Shown here piece by piece: positions 38,188-46,841 of a stretch of DNA of 64,000 nucleotides. Both the position numbers and the translations under genes were made by a program. How positions within the stretch are numbered: position 1 is the first letter of the stretch; each line of letters opens with the position of its first letter. The notes below the pieces were generated by a model, which saw only the letters and a list, made by a program, of their open reading frames with translations, had not been told where the DNA came from and did no database searches. This DNA comes from Clostridiales bacterium (GTDB lineage Bacteria; Bacillota; Clostridia; Christensenellales; Aristaeellaceae): assembly GCA_012728815.1 (NCBI GenBank), contig JAAYEI010000043.1:1-64000 (forward strand). The letters are read 5' to 3'.

Positions 38188-38216
38188 GTATAGCACCGGG
38201 CATGGCAGGTGACAAG
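38188..38216 (-). promoter_or_regulatory. Promoter of the M42-alaS operon
   Basis: Minus strand TTGTCA, 17-nt spacer, TATACT, about 90 nt upstream of the first M42 start. A T-box leader would be expected for many Firmicute alaS genes; none is seen in this short leader. Confidence 0.65.
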
Positions 38217-38236
38217 GACAGGCCGCGCCACGTCAA

Positions 38237-38261
38237 AGGGCGGGCAACTTCTGCCCGCCCT
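38237..38261 (-). terminator. Hairpin after the histidine kinase gene
   Basis: A 10-bp stem (AGGGCGGGCA/TGCCCGCCCT, 5-nt loop) starting 18 nt past the kinase stop on the minus strand; followed by TTGACG, so T-run poor. It sits just upstream of the M42 promoter. Confidence 0.5.
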
Positions 38262-38278
38262 GACCGTGGTTGCGTTCC

Positions 38279-39589
38279 TCATCCCTCCGCCTGCGACGCG
38301 GCTTGCGGCTCCGCCGCCTCCGTCTCCGCCCCGGCGGGGGGCAGGCTCAGGGTGAAGCGGGTGCCCAGGCCCTCCACCGAGGTGACCTCCACATGCCCCT
38401 GGTGGCGCTGGGTGATGTACTGGGCGATGGACAGCCCCAGGCCCGTGCCCCCCCGGCCGCGGGAGGGGTCCTCCCGGTAGAAGCGCTCAAAGATGTGGGG
38501 CAAATGCTCCGGGCTGATGCCGCTGCCGTTGTCCTGCACGCTCAGGCAGGCCTGGCCCTGCGCGTTCTGGAAGGCGCGCAGGGTGATGGGCGCGCCCTGC
38601 GGGGAGAACTTGATGGCGTTGTCCGCCAGGATCCGCAGCGCCTGCTTGAGCATGGCCTCGTCCCCCCGGGCCCACACCGGCTCATCCGCGCGCAGGCGCC
38701 AGGCGTGCTGCTTGTCAATCAGCGTGTATTCCTCATGCACCTCCCGTGCCAGCAGGGCCAGGTCCACCCGGGTGGGGGTGAAGGGCACGCGCCCGGCGTC
38801 CCCCCGCGCCAGGAAGAGCAACTGCTCCACCAGGCGCTGCATGTTGTCCGCCTCGCCCTGGATGGCCTCCACCGCCTCCTCCATTACCTTGCGGTCGTCC
38901 TTGCCCCAGCGGGCCAGCAAATCGGCATAGCCCCGGATGACCGCGATGGGCGTGCGCAGCTCGTGGGAGGCGTCGGACACAAAGCGGTTTTGCTGGCGGT
39001 AGCTCTCGTGCATGCGCTCAATCAGGCTGTTGATGGCAGCCTCCAGGCCCGACAGCTCGCTGTGCCCGGTGGCCAGGCGCGCGCCCGGGCTTTGCACGGA
39101 CAGGCTGGCAATGGCGTCCTCCAGGCTGTGGAAGGTCTGCTCGTCCAGGCGCAGGCTGCTCAGCTCCTGGGCGGTGCGTGCCATCTGCTGCAGGGGGTCC
39201 AGCAGGTAAAGGGCGCGGCGGCGGAAGCTCCGGTACTGCAGCCAGGCCAGCACGGCCTCCCCGGCGATCAGGGTGTTCATGGACAGGGCCAGGATGGACA
39301 GCTGCGGCCCCAGGGGCACCGTGTGCGCCGGCTGCCCGGGCAGGGCAAAGTGGTAGCGCAGGCCATCCACCCAGGCGCGGCCGCGCAGGTTGGCGTCCGC
39401 TGTGATGTCCCGGTTGAGGTTGGCCTGCCACTGGCTGCCCAGGGCGGCCTTTTCCAGGCTGTAGGCGGCGAAGCCCAGGGCGCTGGTCACCAGCAGCAGG
39501 TTGACCAGCAGCAGGGTGAACACCAGCCGCAGCAGGAAGCCCCGCGCCAGCCGCCGGGCGATGGAGCGGACCCGCCGGCCCTCGCTCAC
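38279..39589 (-). CDS. Membrane sensor histidine kinase
   Basis: 436 residues: membrane helix at about 18-45, a short outside loop (about 46-95, only 50 residues), a second helix (about 96-118), a linker, then the kinase with H209 in SDASHELRTPIAVIRGY, N-box DNAIKFSPQGAP, G1 VQDNGSGIS, F-box FERFYRED and G2 GGTGLGLSIAQ. The small sensing loop suggests detection of a membrane or envelope cue. Its ATG overlaps the response-regulator stop (ATGA), so the pair is co-translated. Confidence 0.94.
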   Translation of the reverse strand: MSEGRRVRSIARRLARGFLLRLVFTLLLVNLLLVTSALGFAAYSLEKAALGSQWQANLNRDITADANLRGRAWVDGLRYHFALPGQPAHTVPLGPQLSILALSMNTLIAGEAVLAWLQYRSFRRRALYLLDPLQQMARTAQELSSLRLDEQTFHSLEDAIASLSVQSPGARLATGHSELSGLEAAINSLIERMHESYRQQNRFVSDASHELRTPIAVIRGYADLLARWGKDDRKVMEEAVEAIQGEADNMQRLVEQLLFLARGDAGRVPFTPTRVDLALLAREVHEEYTLIDKQHAWRLRADEPVWARGDEAMLKQALRILADNAIKFSPQGAPITLRAFQNAQGQACLSVQDNGSGISPEHLPHIFERFYREDPSRGRGGTGLGLSIAQYITQRHQGHVEVTSVEGLGTRFTLSLPPAGAETEAAEPQAASQAEG

Positions 39590-40266
39590 GGGGCTTCTTC
39601 CTCCCGCAGCACATAGCCCACCCCGCGCACGGTCTGGATCAGGCGGCGGTCGGTCCGCTCGGCGATCTTGGCGCGCAGGTAGCGGATGTACACATCCACC
39701 AGGTTGGTCTCGCCCACGTAGTCATAGCCCCAGACCCGGTCCATCAGGGTCTCCCGGGAGAGCACGATGCCCTCGTTTTCCATCAGCGCCTGCAGCAGGG
39801 AGAACTCCCGCCCGGTCAGCTCCAGCCCCTCGCCGGAGACGGTGACCGTGTGGCGGGGAATGTCCATCACCAGCGGGCCAAAGCGCAGCTGCTGCTCCTC
39901 CTGGCGTTTCTGCTTGCGCAGCGCGCTGCGGATGCGCGCCAGCAATTCCTCAATGGAAAAGGGCTTGGTGATGTAGTCATCCGCGCCCATGTCCAGCCCG
40001 CTCACCTTGTCCATCACCGCGTCCCGGGCGGTGAGCATGATGACGGGCACGGCGCTGTCCCGGCGCAGGCGGCGCAGCACCTCCAGCCCGTTGAGGCCGG
40101 GCAGCATGATGTCTAGCAGCACCAGGTCAAAGCTGCCTTCCTCCGCCAGGCGCAGGCCCTCCCGGCCATCGGCCGCCTTGACCACCTCATAGCCCTCATG
40201 GCCCAGCTCCAGTTCCACGAAGCGGGCGATGTTGGGCTCGTCCTCCACCAGCAAGATCCTGTGCAC
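39586..40266 (-). CDS. OmpR/PhoB-family response regulator
   Basis: 226 residues: a receiver domain (LVEDEPNIARFVELEL, phosphoacceptor D52 in LLDIMLPGLNG, TARD, KPF) and a winged-helix DNA-binding domain (LTGREFSLLQALMENEG, SRETLMDRVWGYDYVGE, VDVYIRYLRAKI, RLIQTVRGVGYVL). The GTG start after AGGGGGAC is preferred; an ATG 39 nt upstream has no ribosome site and lies too close to the -10 box. Partner of the adjacent kinase; no target genes can be assigned. Confidence 0.94.
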   Translation of the reverse strand: MHRILLVEDEPNIARFVELELGHEGYEVVKAADGREGLRLAEEGSFDLVLLDIMLPGLNGLEVLRRLRRDSAVPVIMLTARDAVMDKVSGLDMGADDYITKPFSIEELLARIRSALRKQKRQEEQQLRFGPLVMDIPRHTVTVSGEGLELTGREFSLLQALMENEGIVLSRETLMDRVWGYDYVGETNLVDVYIRYLRAKIAERTDRRLIQTVRGVGYVLREEEAP

Positions 40267-40303
40267 GCCGTCCCGTCCCCCTGCCTGTTGTTGTGATGCT
40301 TGC

Positions 40304-40333
40304 ATTGTACATGAAAAAGGGCGGGGCTGTCAT
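40304..40333 (-). promoter_or_regulatory. Promoter of the two-component operon
   Basis: Minus strand ATGACA, 18-nt spacer, TACAAT, about 37 nt before the GTG start. Confidence 0.6.
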
Positions 40334-40358
40334 GGTGCTGACAGGCCTGCCGCATGGG

Positions 40359-40889
40359 TTACTCCGACTGTTTGTCCTGGTTCTTCTGGTCCGCATCCCG
40401 GGAGATGCCCGTGACGATGCTCTGGGCGGTGCGGGCCGCCTTGTCCATGGCGCGGTTCATGCCCTCGGTCACCTGGTGGCCGCGGAAGCGGTAGCGCAGG
40501 CCAAAGAACAGGCTGGCCACCGTCAGGCTGACCACCCACCAGAACAGGAAAACCAGCAGCAGCGCCACCACCAGCAGCGGCAGGGAGAACAGCACCTTGC
40601 CGTCGCGGCTGACATCCAGATGAATCTCCCCGGCCTTGTTGATCAGCTGGCCCAGGAAGGCAAACAGCCGCGCGAAGCCGCCGCGCAGGTCCCGCGCCTG
40701 TTCCTGTTTGGGTTCTTCCTTGCGGGTGGTGTAGCTTTGCGCCTCCTCCCGGCGGGTCTTGCCCTGGGCCTCCAGGTCCACCAGCGCGTCCAGCAGGTCC
40801 CAGCCGTTGCGCTCCAGCGCAGTCCTGGCCTCCTCATAGCTGACATTGGCCTTTTGCCGCAGTTTCTCAACCATCTCAAACTGATCCAT
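40359..40889 (-). CDS. DUF4342 protein with UBA-like helical domain and membrane segment
   Basis: The ATG after GGGAGG is used. 176 residues: an N-terminal ubiquitin-associated-like three-helix domain (EKLRQKANVSYEEARTALER, NGWDLLDALVDLE), as in EF-Ts/NAC and DUF4342 proteins, a charged linker with coiled-coil character, a small beta part (EIHLDVSRDGKVLFSLPLL), a membrane helix (LLVVALLLVFLFWWVVSLTV) and a charged tail. Function unknown; the family is common in Firmicutes. A TACAAT box about 65 nt upstream is a possible -10. Confidence 0.85.
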   Translation of the reverse strand: MDQFEMVEKLRQKANVSYEEARTALERNGWDLLDALVDLEAQGKTRREEAQSYTTRKEEPKQEQARDLRGGFARLFAFLGQLINKAGEIHLDVSRDGKVLFSLPLLVVALLLVFLFWWVVSLTVASLFFGLRYRFRGHQVTEGMNRAMDKAARTAQSIVTGISRDADQKNQDKQSE

Positions 40890-41010
40890 GATGTTCCTCC
40901 CTGGCCTGCTTTTGCCGGACACCGCCCGGTACGGGGCTTCCCCCTGGCCTGATTGTATGCTACACAGGCCAGATGAGGAAAGGCCGGGCAAGCGCATTAA
41001 AAATGCATGA

Positions 41011-41038
41011 GAAAAGGGGCCGCCCCGCGGGCGGCCCC
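41011..41038 (-). terminator. Rho-independent terminator of the repeat-protein gene
   Basis: A 10-bp stem (GGGGCCGCCC/GGGCGGCCCC, 3-nt loop) followed on the minus strand by TTTTC, 18 nt after the stop codon of the peptidoglycan-binding protein gene. Confidence 0.8.
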
Positions 41039-41055
41039 GGGAAACCGGGCCAGTC

Positions 41056-43167
41056 TTATTCCAGTTCGCTGCGCAGGATGAACCCGCGGGCGGGCTGGTT
41101 GCCCTGGGCGTTGGCCACCTCCACGTAGAGGTAGCGCGGGTCATCGGGGATGGCGGCCAGCAGGGTCAGGGGGGTGCCTTCGGGCAGGTTCAGCAGGGGC
41201 GGGCCATCCATGACCGGGTCATCCCGCAGGCTGGCGGGGCCGGGCAGTGTCCAGGCCTGGCTGCCCAGGCTCAGCGGCTGGGCGGTGATGCCCTCGGGCA
41301 GGGCCTCCTGGGTGATGTAGCCGATGCGGTAGCCGCCCTGGGGCGTGCCGTAGCCGATGAGCAGCCAGCCGTTCTCGCTGCCGTAGAGGCGGCAGTCCCC
41401 GCCGGTCAGCAGGGCGTCTGGCGCCTGGTACCAGGTGTCACCCGGCCCTGTATAGACCTGGTAGGCGCCGTCCATGAAGCGAACGGTCTGGTAGGCGGGC
41501 AGGTCAGGCACCTGGATTTCAGGCGCGGGGGTGGGCTCTTCAGTGGGCTCCTCAGTGGGCTCCTCAGTGGGCTCCTCAGTGGGCTCCTCAGTGGGTTCCT
41601 CAGTGGGCGCTTCGGTGGGTGCCTCGGTGGGTGCCTCGGTAGGAGCCTCGGTGGGTGCTTCGGTAGGAGTCTCGGTGGGGGGCACCTCGGTGGGGGCCTC
41701 AGTGGGCGCCTCGGTGGGTGCCTCGGTGGGTGCCTCAGTGGGCGCTTCGGTGGGCGCCTGGGTGGGTGCCTCAGTCGGCGCTTCAGTGGGCGCTTCAGTG
41801 GGCGCCTGGGTGGCCACGGGCGGGGCCTTGTACACAAAGGTCACCGAGGGCGGGGTGGCCACGCCGTCGCTGTTGACGGAGACCGCCACCTCTTCCGGGC
41901 TTTGCAGCACATGGCCTTCCGGCACCAGGGCCTGCACGGCCCTGATGGTGGTGGTGCCCTCGCTCAGGCGCTGGACCTCCTGGTGCAGCAGCACGCCTTC
42001 CTCATTCTGGTAGAAGACGGGCACATCGGCGAAGGCCGGGGCCCGGTAGGTGAAGGTGATGGCGGGCGGGGTGGCGTTGCCCTGGGCGTCCACGTTGACC
42101 GTCTGGGTGTTGGCGCCGACCAGGGTGTAGCCGGCGGGCACATAGCCGTCATTGGCGATGACCGGATGGGAGCCGGTGGTGAGGTTCATCTGGTCGGTGT
42201 ACAGCACCTTGCCCTGGGTGTCCAGGTAGTTGATGGGCACCATCACGCTGACGGCCGCCTTCTTGTACACAAAGCTCAGGCTGGCGGGCGTGGCGACGCC
42301 GTTCGCGCTCACCGTGACCTGGATGTTGCGCACGCTGGTCAGGGTGTAGCCGCTGGGCACCAGGGCGTCATTGGCGGTCACGGTGCTGCGGCCCTGGGGC
42401 AGGGTCAGGGTGGCGCGGTGCAGCAGCTTGTTGTTCTCGTCCAGGTAGTTGACCGTCACCTGCGCGGTGACCGGCGGCGTGGTGGCCTGCCGGGCATAGG
42501 TGAAGGTGACGGAGCCCGGGTTGGGGACGCCGCTTTCAGACACGGTCACCGTGACCTGGCTGGCGGAAACCAGCGCGTAGCCGGTGGGCACCCGCGCCTG
42601 GTTGGCGCGCAGGGTGGTGCTGCCCTGGGACAGGGTGAGCACCTCGGTGAACAGGCGCTCCCCGGTGGTGGACAGGTAATACACCGGCACGCTGGCGGTC
42701 ACGGGGGCGCGGGTGGGGGACGGGGTGGGCGCCAGGGTGGGCGGCGGGGTGACGTCCACCGGGGCAAAGACCACGTCGCGGTCAAAGTACAGTTTGTTCA
42801 GGGTCTGCTGGCCGGCGATGCCGTCCACCTTCAGGTCGTTGTAGGCCTGGAAGCGCTCCACCGCGCGCAGGGTCTGCTGGCCGAAGATGCCGTCCACCTT
42901 GCCGGTGAGGTAGCCCAGCTCCCGCAGCCTTGTCTGCATGGTGCGCACGTTCTGCCCCCGGTCACCCACGTACAGGGTGGTGATGGCCGGGCTGGCGGTG
43001 GCCGGCGCCGGGCTCATGGTGGGGGAGATGGTGAGGGTTGGGGTGGCTGTCACCACCGCGGTGGGCGCGGCCGTGACCTGGGGCATGGGGGTCAGCGCCG
43101 GGCTCATGGCGGTGGAGGAGGTGAGCAGCACGGCCATATATACCAAGAGGGTTTTGACCAGGTCCAT
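41056..43167 (-). CDS. Large secreted peptidoglycan-binding protein with MucBP-like repeats and Pro/Thr/Glu stalk
   Basis: 703 residues. After a signal-like N-terminus and a Thr/Pro-rich linker, a PG_binding_1 domain (about 64-126; GDRGQNVRTMQTRLRELGYL, DGIFGQQTLRAVERFQ) should hold it to the cell wall. Four ~70-residue repeats follow (about 159-226, 235-301, 306-375, 380-447), each V-x-Y-L-D/S-x-x-G-x-x-L ... G-Y-x-L ... V-x-x-x-G-x-x-x-P-x-x-x-F-x-Y, close to MucBP/Flg_new-type repeats. A PTEA/PTEE stalk spans 454-546. The C-terminal ~150 residues hold SH3-like strands (YQVYTGPGDTWYQA). No sortase motif or C-terminal anchor. AAGGAGTG precedes the ATG. Probably a surface adhesin or wall-associated protein. 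Confidence 0.85.
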   Translation of the reverse strand: MDLVKTLLVYMAVLLTSSTAMSPALTPMPQVTAAPTAVVTATPTLTISPTMSPAPATASPAITTLYVGDRGQNVRTMQTRLRELGYLTGKVDGIFGQQTLRAVERFQAYNDLKVDGIAGQQTLNKLYFDRDVVFAPVDVTPPPTLAPTPSPTRAPVTASVPVYYLSTTGERLFTEVLTLSQGSTTLRANQARVPTGYALVSASQVTVTVSESGVPNPGSVTFTYARQATTPPVTAQVTVNYLDENNKLLHRATLTLPQGRSTVTANDALVPSGYTLTSVRNIQVTVSANGVATPASLSFVYKKAAVSVMVPINYLDTQGKVLYTDQMNLTTGSHPVIANDGYVPAGYTLVGANTQTVNVDAQGNATPPAITFTYRAPAFADVPVFYQNEEGVLLHQEVQRLSEGTTTIRAVQALVPEGHVLQSPEEVAVSVNSDGVATPPSVTFVYKAPPVATQAPTEAPTEAPTEAPTQAPTEAPTEAPTEAPTEAPTEAPTEVPPTETPTEAPTEAPTEAPTEAPTEAPTEEPTEEPTEEPTEEPTEEPTEEPTPAPEIQVPDLPAYQTVRFMDGAYQVYTGPGDTWYQAPDALLTGGDCRLYGSENGWLLIGYGTPQGGYRIGYITQEALPEGITAQPLSLGSQAWTLPGPASLRDDPVMDGPPLLNLPEGTPLTLLAAIPDDPRYLYVEVANAQGNQPARGFILRSELE
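41530..41808 (-). repeat. 12-bp tandem repeat array encoding the PTEA/PTEE stalk
   Basis: About 23 near-identical 12-nt units read (A/E)PTE with occasional Q, V or P changes; the last six units switch from Ala to Glu. In-frame, coding, and prone to length change by slippage. Confidence 0.95.
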
Positions 43168-43277
43168 GTGTCTATCACTCCTTCTGGGGTCGTCGTGTCA
43201 ATGTATCAAACGCGGCGCGGGCCCGCTTTCATGCACGCGCCGCCACAGGAGGGGACAGGCGGATTGTACCCAGGGCG

Positions 43278-44285
43278 TCAGATGGCCGTAAACCGGCGGA
43301 AGTCAGGCAGGATGCCGATGCCGTCCGGGTAGTGGGCGGCAAACTGCGGCACCGCGTGGCTGGGGAAGGAGTTGCCCTCAATCAGCCGCGGGCCTTCCGG
43401 CGTCAGCGCCACATCCCAGGCCACATAGCGCACCTGGGGCACCACGCGCATGGCCTGCAGGCACAGCTGCTTGGCCTCCTCAAAGCAGGGCAGCTGAAAG
43501 CCCGTGATGGGCGCGTCGGTCAGCGGGTGGCGGCTGAACTCCTGCCCCTGCTTGTCCGCGGCCACCGTGTTGATGCGCCCGCTGTCCAGGTCCACCCGGG
43601 CGGCCATGCCCCCGGCGTCGATGTTGTCCATCACCCGGCCGTTGCCGATGCGCACAAAGGCGTAGACAATGCCCTCATCCTTTTCCCCCAGGATGGTGGC
43701 GATGCGCACCGTGTTCACGCTGCCGGGGTAGAGGGCGGCCATGTCCTGGTGCTGGATGACGGTTTCCTCCAGGATGCACTCGCCCTTGTCCTTCAGGCGC
43801 TGGTAAAAGGCGGGGATGTCCTGGAAGGCCTCCGGCTCCACCCGTTCAATCCCCACCCCCGAGGAGCCGGTGAGCGGCTTGATGAACAGCGGCCCCTTGC
43901 CCGCGCAAAAGGCGGCCAGCTCCGCCTGGTCCAGCCCCGCGTCACAGCGCAGCCAGGCGCGCTGCACCCAGCGGGCAAAGCGCTCGTTGAACAGGCATTT
44001 GTCATCAAAATACAGCCAGTGCTGCCGGTTATTGAGCCGGCGCACCAGCTCGTTGCTGATGCCCCGGGTGATGACCGTGCGGCGCTGGGCATGGTTGAGC
44101 CGGTCCATGCGGGCAATCTTGTAGTCCATGTAGCCGGCGTTGTAGCGCAGGGCGCAGACCAGCAGGTCCAGCGTCAGCCCGGGCGCGCTCTTGCCGGTGA
44201 GCTGCCGGAGCTGGTCAAAGGTGCGCCGGAAGCGCTCCCGGTCGATGCGCACCAGGCGGTTGAAAAAATAGCCCAGCTTGCCCAT
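43278..44285 (-). CDS. Sugar-transfer-associated ATP-grasp protein
   Basis: A 335-residue ATP-grasp ligase of the type found in capsule and polysaccharide gene sets (PF14397-like): GPLFIKPLTGSSGVGIERV (ATP-binding strand), CILEETVIQHQDMAALYPGSVNTVRIAT, DNIDAGGMAARVDLDSG and YVAWDVALTPEGPRLIEGNSF with the Mg-binding Glu/Asn. Likely joins an amino acid or acid to a sugar or carrier (inference). It starts 2 nt after the ychF stop on the minus strand, so they are co-transcribed, although no functional link between them is known. Confidence 0.88.
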   Translation of the reverse strand: MGKLGYFFNRLVRIDRERFRRTFDQLRQLTGKSAPGLTLDLLVCALRYNAGYMDYKIARMDRLNHAQRRTVITRGISNELVRRLNNRQHWLYFDDKCLFNERFARWVQRAWLRCDAGLDQAELAAFCAGKGPLFIKPLTGSSGVGIERVEPEAFQDIPAFYQRLKDKGECILEETVIQHQDMAALYPGSVNTVRIATILGEKDEGIVYAFVRIGNGRVMDNIDAGGMAARVDLDSGRINTVAADKQGQEFSRHPLTDAPITGFQLPCFEEAKQLCLQAMRVVPQVRYVAWDVALTPEGPRLIEGNSFPSHAVPQFAAHYPDGIGILPDFRRFTAI

Positions 44286-44287
44286 GG

Positions 44288-45385
44288 CTACACGTTGAAG
44301 CGAAACAGGGTCACATCGCCGTCCTGCATCACATATTCCTTTCCTTCGCTGCGCACCAGGCCTTTCTCCCGGCAGGCGGCCATGGTGCCGTGGTGCTTCA
44401 GGGTGTCAAAGGGCACCACCTCCGCGCGGATGAAGCCGCGCTCAAAGTCGGTATGGATCTTGCCCGCCGCCTGCGGCGCCCGGGTGCCCTGTGTGATGGT
44501 CCAGGCGCGGCACTCGTCCTCGCCCACCGTGAGGAAGGAAATCAGCCCCAGGGTGCGGTAGCTGGCCTGCACCATCAGGTCCAGTCCGCTGGTGTGGATG
44601 CCCAGCTCATCCAGGTAGAGCTGCTTGTCCTCCTGGGGCAGGCTGGCAATTTCCTGCTCGATCTGCGCGCTCACCACCACCACCTCGGCCCGCTCCTTCC
44701 GGGCCAGTGCCATCACGCTTTGCACCATGGGCAGGCTCCTGTGGTCCCGGCCCACGTCGCGCTCTGCGATGTTGGCGGCGTAGATGAGCGGCTTGTCCGT
44801 CAGCAAAAACCAGTCCGCGGCCACCGCGCGCTCCTCCGCGCTCAGGGGGCAGAGGCGGGCGGGCTGCTCGGCCTCCAGGGTGGCCAGCAGCTTGTCGGCC
44901 ACCGCGGCCTCAAACTCATATTTCTTGTCCCCTGTCTTGAACAGCTTGCGCGCCTTCTCGCCGCGCTTTTGCACCGCCTCCATGTCGGCCAGGATCAGCT
45001 CCAGCGTGATGGTCTCCATGTCCCGCAGCGGGTCCACCCGGCCGTCCACATGGACGATGTTGTCATCCTCAAAGCAGCGCACCACGTGCACGATGGCGTC
45101 CACCTCGCGGATGTGGGAGAGGAAGCGGTTGCCCAGGCCCTCCCCGCGGCTGGCGCCGCGCACCAGGCCCGCGATGTCCACAAACTCCACGGTGGCCAGG
45201 GTGGCCTTTCTGGGGTGGTAGAGCTCCGCCAGCCAGTGCACCCGCTCATCGGGCACGCTCACCACGCCGGTGTTGGGCGTGATGGTGCAAAACGGGTAGT
45301 TGGCGGCCAGCGCCCCTGCCCGGGTGATGGCGTTGAACAGGGTGCTCTTGCCCACGTTGGGCAGGCCGACAATGCCTAATTTCAT
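44288..45385 (-). CDS. ychF: Redox-regulated ATPase YchF (OLA1 family)
   Basis: A universally conserved translation-associated P-loop ATPase, 365 residues: P-loop [11 protein letters not shown] (7 on), [22 protein letters not shown] (G3 region), NIAERDVG in place of the GTPase NKxD, a coiled-coil arm, and the C-terminal TGS-like domain ([30 protein letters not shown], ending [11 protein letters not shown]). The loss of NKxD specificity explains ATP preference in this family. A promoter with perfect TATAAT lies just upstream. Confidence 0.97.
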   Translation of the reverse strand: MKLGIVGLPNVGKSTLFNAITRAGALAANYPFCTITPNTGVVSVPDERVHWLAELYHPRKATLATVEFVDIAGLVRGASRGEGLGNRFLSHIREVDAIVHVVRCFEDDNIVHVDGRVDPLRDMETITLELILADMEAVQKRGEKARKLFKTGDKKYEFEAAVADKLLATLEAEQPARLCPLSAEERAVAADWFLLTDKPLIYAANIAERDVGRDHRSLPMVQSVMALARKERAEVVVVSAQIEQEIASLPQEDKQLYLDELGIHTSGLDLMVQASYRTLGLISFLTVGEDECRAWTITQGTRAPQAAGKIHTDFERGFIRAEVVPFDTLKHHGTMAACREKGLVRSEGKEYVMQDGDVTLFRFNV

Positions 45386-45413
45386 GGTACATCCCCTCTC
45401 ATTGGCAAGCAGG

Positions 45414-45442
45414 ATTATACCTGTTTCACCATGCGCGCGCAA
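45414..45442 (-). promoter_or_regulatory. ychF promoter
   Basis: Minus strand TTGCGC, 17-nt spacer, TATAAT. The last part of the spacer plus the -10 box (GTGAAACAGGTATAATC) is identical to the cinA upstream element. Confidence 0.75.
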
Positions 45443-45476
45443 CAGCGCGGCCTGCAGGACCTTGGGCGGGCGCGGA

Positions 45477-45504
45477 TTGACAAACAGGCGGCAAACCCTA
45501 CAAT
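45477..45504 (+). promoter_or_regulatory. Promoter of the O-acetylation operon
   Basis: Consensus TTGACA, 16-nt spacer, TACAAT. The leader to the first start codon would be about 85 nt. Confidence 0.75.
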
Positions 45505-45595
45505 GAAGGGCGGAAACCCGCTGAAAACCACCATCCATCCACGCTTTGGCCGCCCAGGCCCTGGGGATGATGCTGAAGAAACAAGGTGCAACCGC

Positions 45596-46369
45596 ATGAA
45601 ACGCTTCTGCCTGCTGGTGTTGGTGATCTGCCTGTGTGCGCCTGCCCTGGCGCAGGAGGCGCCCTCACCGCGCCAGCCGGGGGACGCGGACCTGGCCTCA
45701 GGCAGGTACGATGCCTATTTTGATGACGCCGTCTTTGTGGGCGACTCCCTCACCAACCAGATTCACAGCCAGGCGCTGGCAAGCCGCCGGGATGGGGGCG
45801 GGCTGCTGGGGCAGGCCCGCTTCCTGCACGCCCACAGCTACACCCTGGCGCAGGCGGCCGGGGTCTCCGCCAACACCAGGGTCCAGCTGAAGTACCGCGG
45901 GCAGGCGGTGGGGCTGGCCACAGGCGTGGCCCGCATGGGCGCGGGCAAGGTGTTTGTGCTGCTGGGGCACAACGACCGCGCGGGCACCTTCCTGCAGCGG
46001 GACCTGCGCAACTTTGGGCGCGTCATGGACCAGGTGCTGGCGGCGTTGCCCGGGGTCACCTTCGTGGCCCTGTCCCTTACCCCCATCACCCGCGCCTTTG
46101 AGGAGGCAGGGGCCAACAGCCAGGCGCATGTGGACGCCTTCAACGAGGGCCTGCGGGCGCTGGCGGAGGAAAAAGGCCTGTACTATGTGGACGTGGCCAC
46201 CCCCCTGAAGGACCAGGACGGCTACCTCAACCCCGCCCTCACCCGGGACCGGGAGGTGCACCTGACGGAGGAAGGCGTGGGCCTGGTGGTGGAGGCGCTG
46301 CGGCGCTTTGCCTGGGCGCAGCATGAGCAGGGCGTCTGGCAGATGGAGGAGCACCATGCGCAACCCTAA
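45596..46369 (+). CDS. Secreted SGNH/GDSL-family hydrolase or acetyltransferase
   Basis: A signal peptide (MKRFCLLVLVICLCAPALA) precedes an SGNH fold with nucleophile S51 in DDAVFVGDSLTNQI, block III LLGHNDRAG and the catalytic Asp-His in TRDREVHLTEEG. 257 residues. In this context it probably transfers or removes acetyl groups on an exported polymer. The ribosome site (AAGGTG) is weak. Its end overlaps the next gene by 14 nt. First gene of a four-gene operon with DUF4358, MBOAT and DHHW proteins. Confidence 0.85.
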   Translation: MKRFCLLVLVICLCAPALAQEAPSPRQPGDADLASGRYDAYFDDAVFVGDSLTNQIHSQALASRRDGGGLLGQARFLHAHSYTLAQAAGVSANTRVQLKYRGQAVGLATGVARMGAGKVFVLLGHNDRAGTFLQRDLRNFGRVMDQVLAALPGVTFVALSLTPITRAFEEAGANSQAHVDAFNEGLRALAEEKGLYYVDVATPLKDQDGYLNPALTRDREVHLTEEGVGLVVEALRRFAWAQHEQGVWQMEEHHAQP

Positions 46370-46835
46370 GGCCGGGCTGTTGGTCAGCCTGCTGGCCATC
46401 GCCCTGTTGCTGGGCGGCTGCGGGGGCCGGCCCGCCCCCGGGCAGCCCGTGTCGCTGACGGATGTCTACCGGCAGATGGAGGAGCAGGTGGGCCTGCCCC
46501 TGATGCTTGAGGTGACGCCGGAATTGGCGCTGGATTTCTATGGCATTGACACGGCCCGCTGCGCGCAGTGGGTGCTGCGCCTGGCGCAGGACAGCCTGAC
46601 GGCCGATGAGGTGCTGCTGATTGAGGCCAGGGACGCGGCCGCGGCGGAGGAAATCCACGGCTACCTGCAGGGCCGCATGGAGGCCAAGGCGGCGGAGGCC
46701 ATCACCTACTCGCCGGAGCAATACGCCATCATCAGGCGGGGCCATCTGCTGCGGGACGGCCTCTACCTGGCGCTGATCGTGTCCCCGGACGCGGAGGCGC
46801 TGCTGAAGGTGTACCGCGGGCAGGTGCCCGGCTAA
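46356..46835 (+). CDS. DUF4358-family lipoprotein
   Basis: 159 residues with a lipoprotein signal (GLLVSLLAIALLLGGC, lipobox LGGC) and the family pattern LDFYGIDTARCAQWVLRLAQDSLTADEVLLIEA, split here by conserved helices, followed by EAITYSPEQYAIIRRGHLLRDGLYLALIVS. In Clostridia the family recurs beside MBOAT and SGNH genes and is thought to serve in cell-surface acetylation; no activity is known. GGAGGA precedes the ATG, inside the end of the upstream gene. Confidence 0.85.
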   Translation: MRNPKAGLLVSLLAIALLLGGCGGRPAPGQPVSLTDVYRQMEEQVGLPLMLEVTPELALDFYGIDTARCAQWVLRLAQDSLTADEVLLIEARDAAAAEEIHGYLQGRMEAKAAEAITYSPEQYAIIRRGHLLRDGLYLALIVSPDAEALLKVYRGQVPG

Positions 46836-46841
46836 GCGCGG

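Noticed and set aside
41530..41808. Possible CRISPR or satellite array
   Set aside because: Units are 12 bp with no spacers and stay in frame inside a coding sequence, so this is a protein stalk repeat.
41531..42013. A plus-strand frame with a long Gly-Ala-Ser-Val repeat opposite the PTEA stalk
   Set aside because: It is the mirror of the 12-bp coding repeats of the minus-strand gene; no ribosome site or signal, and the minus-strand frame has real domains on both sides.
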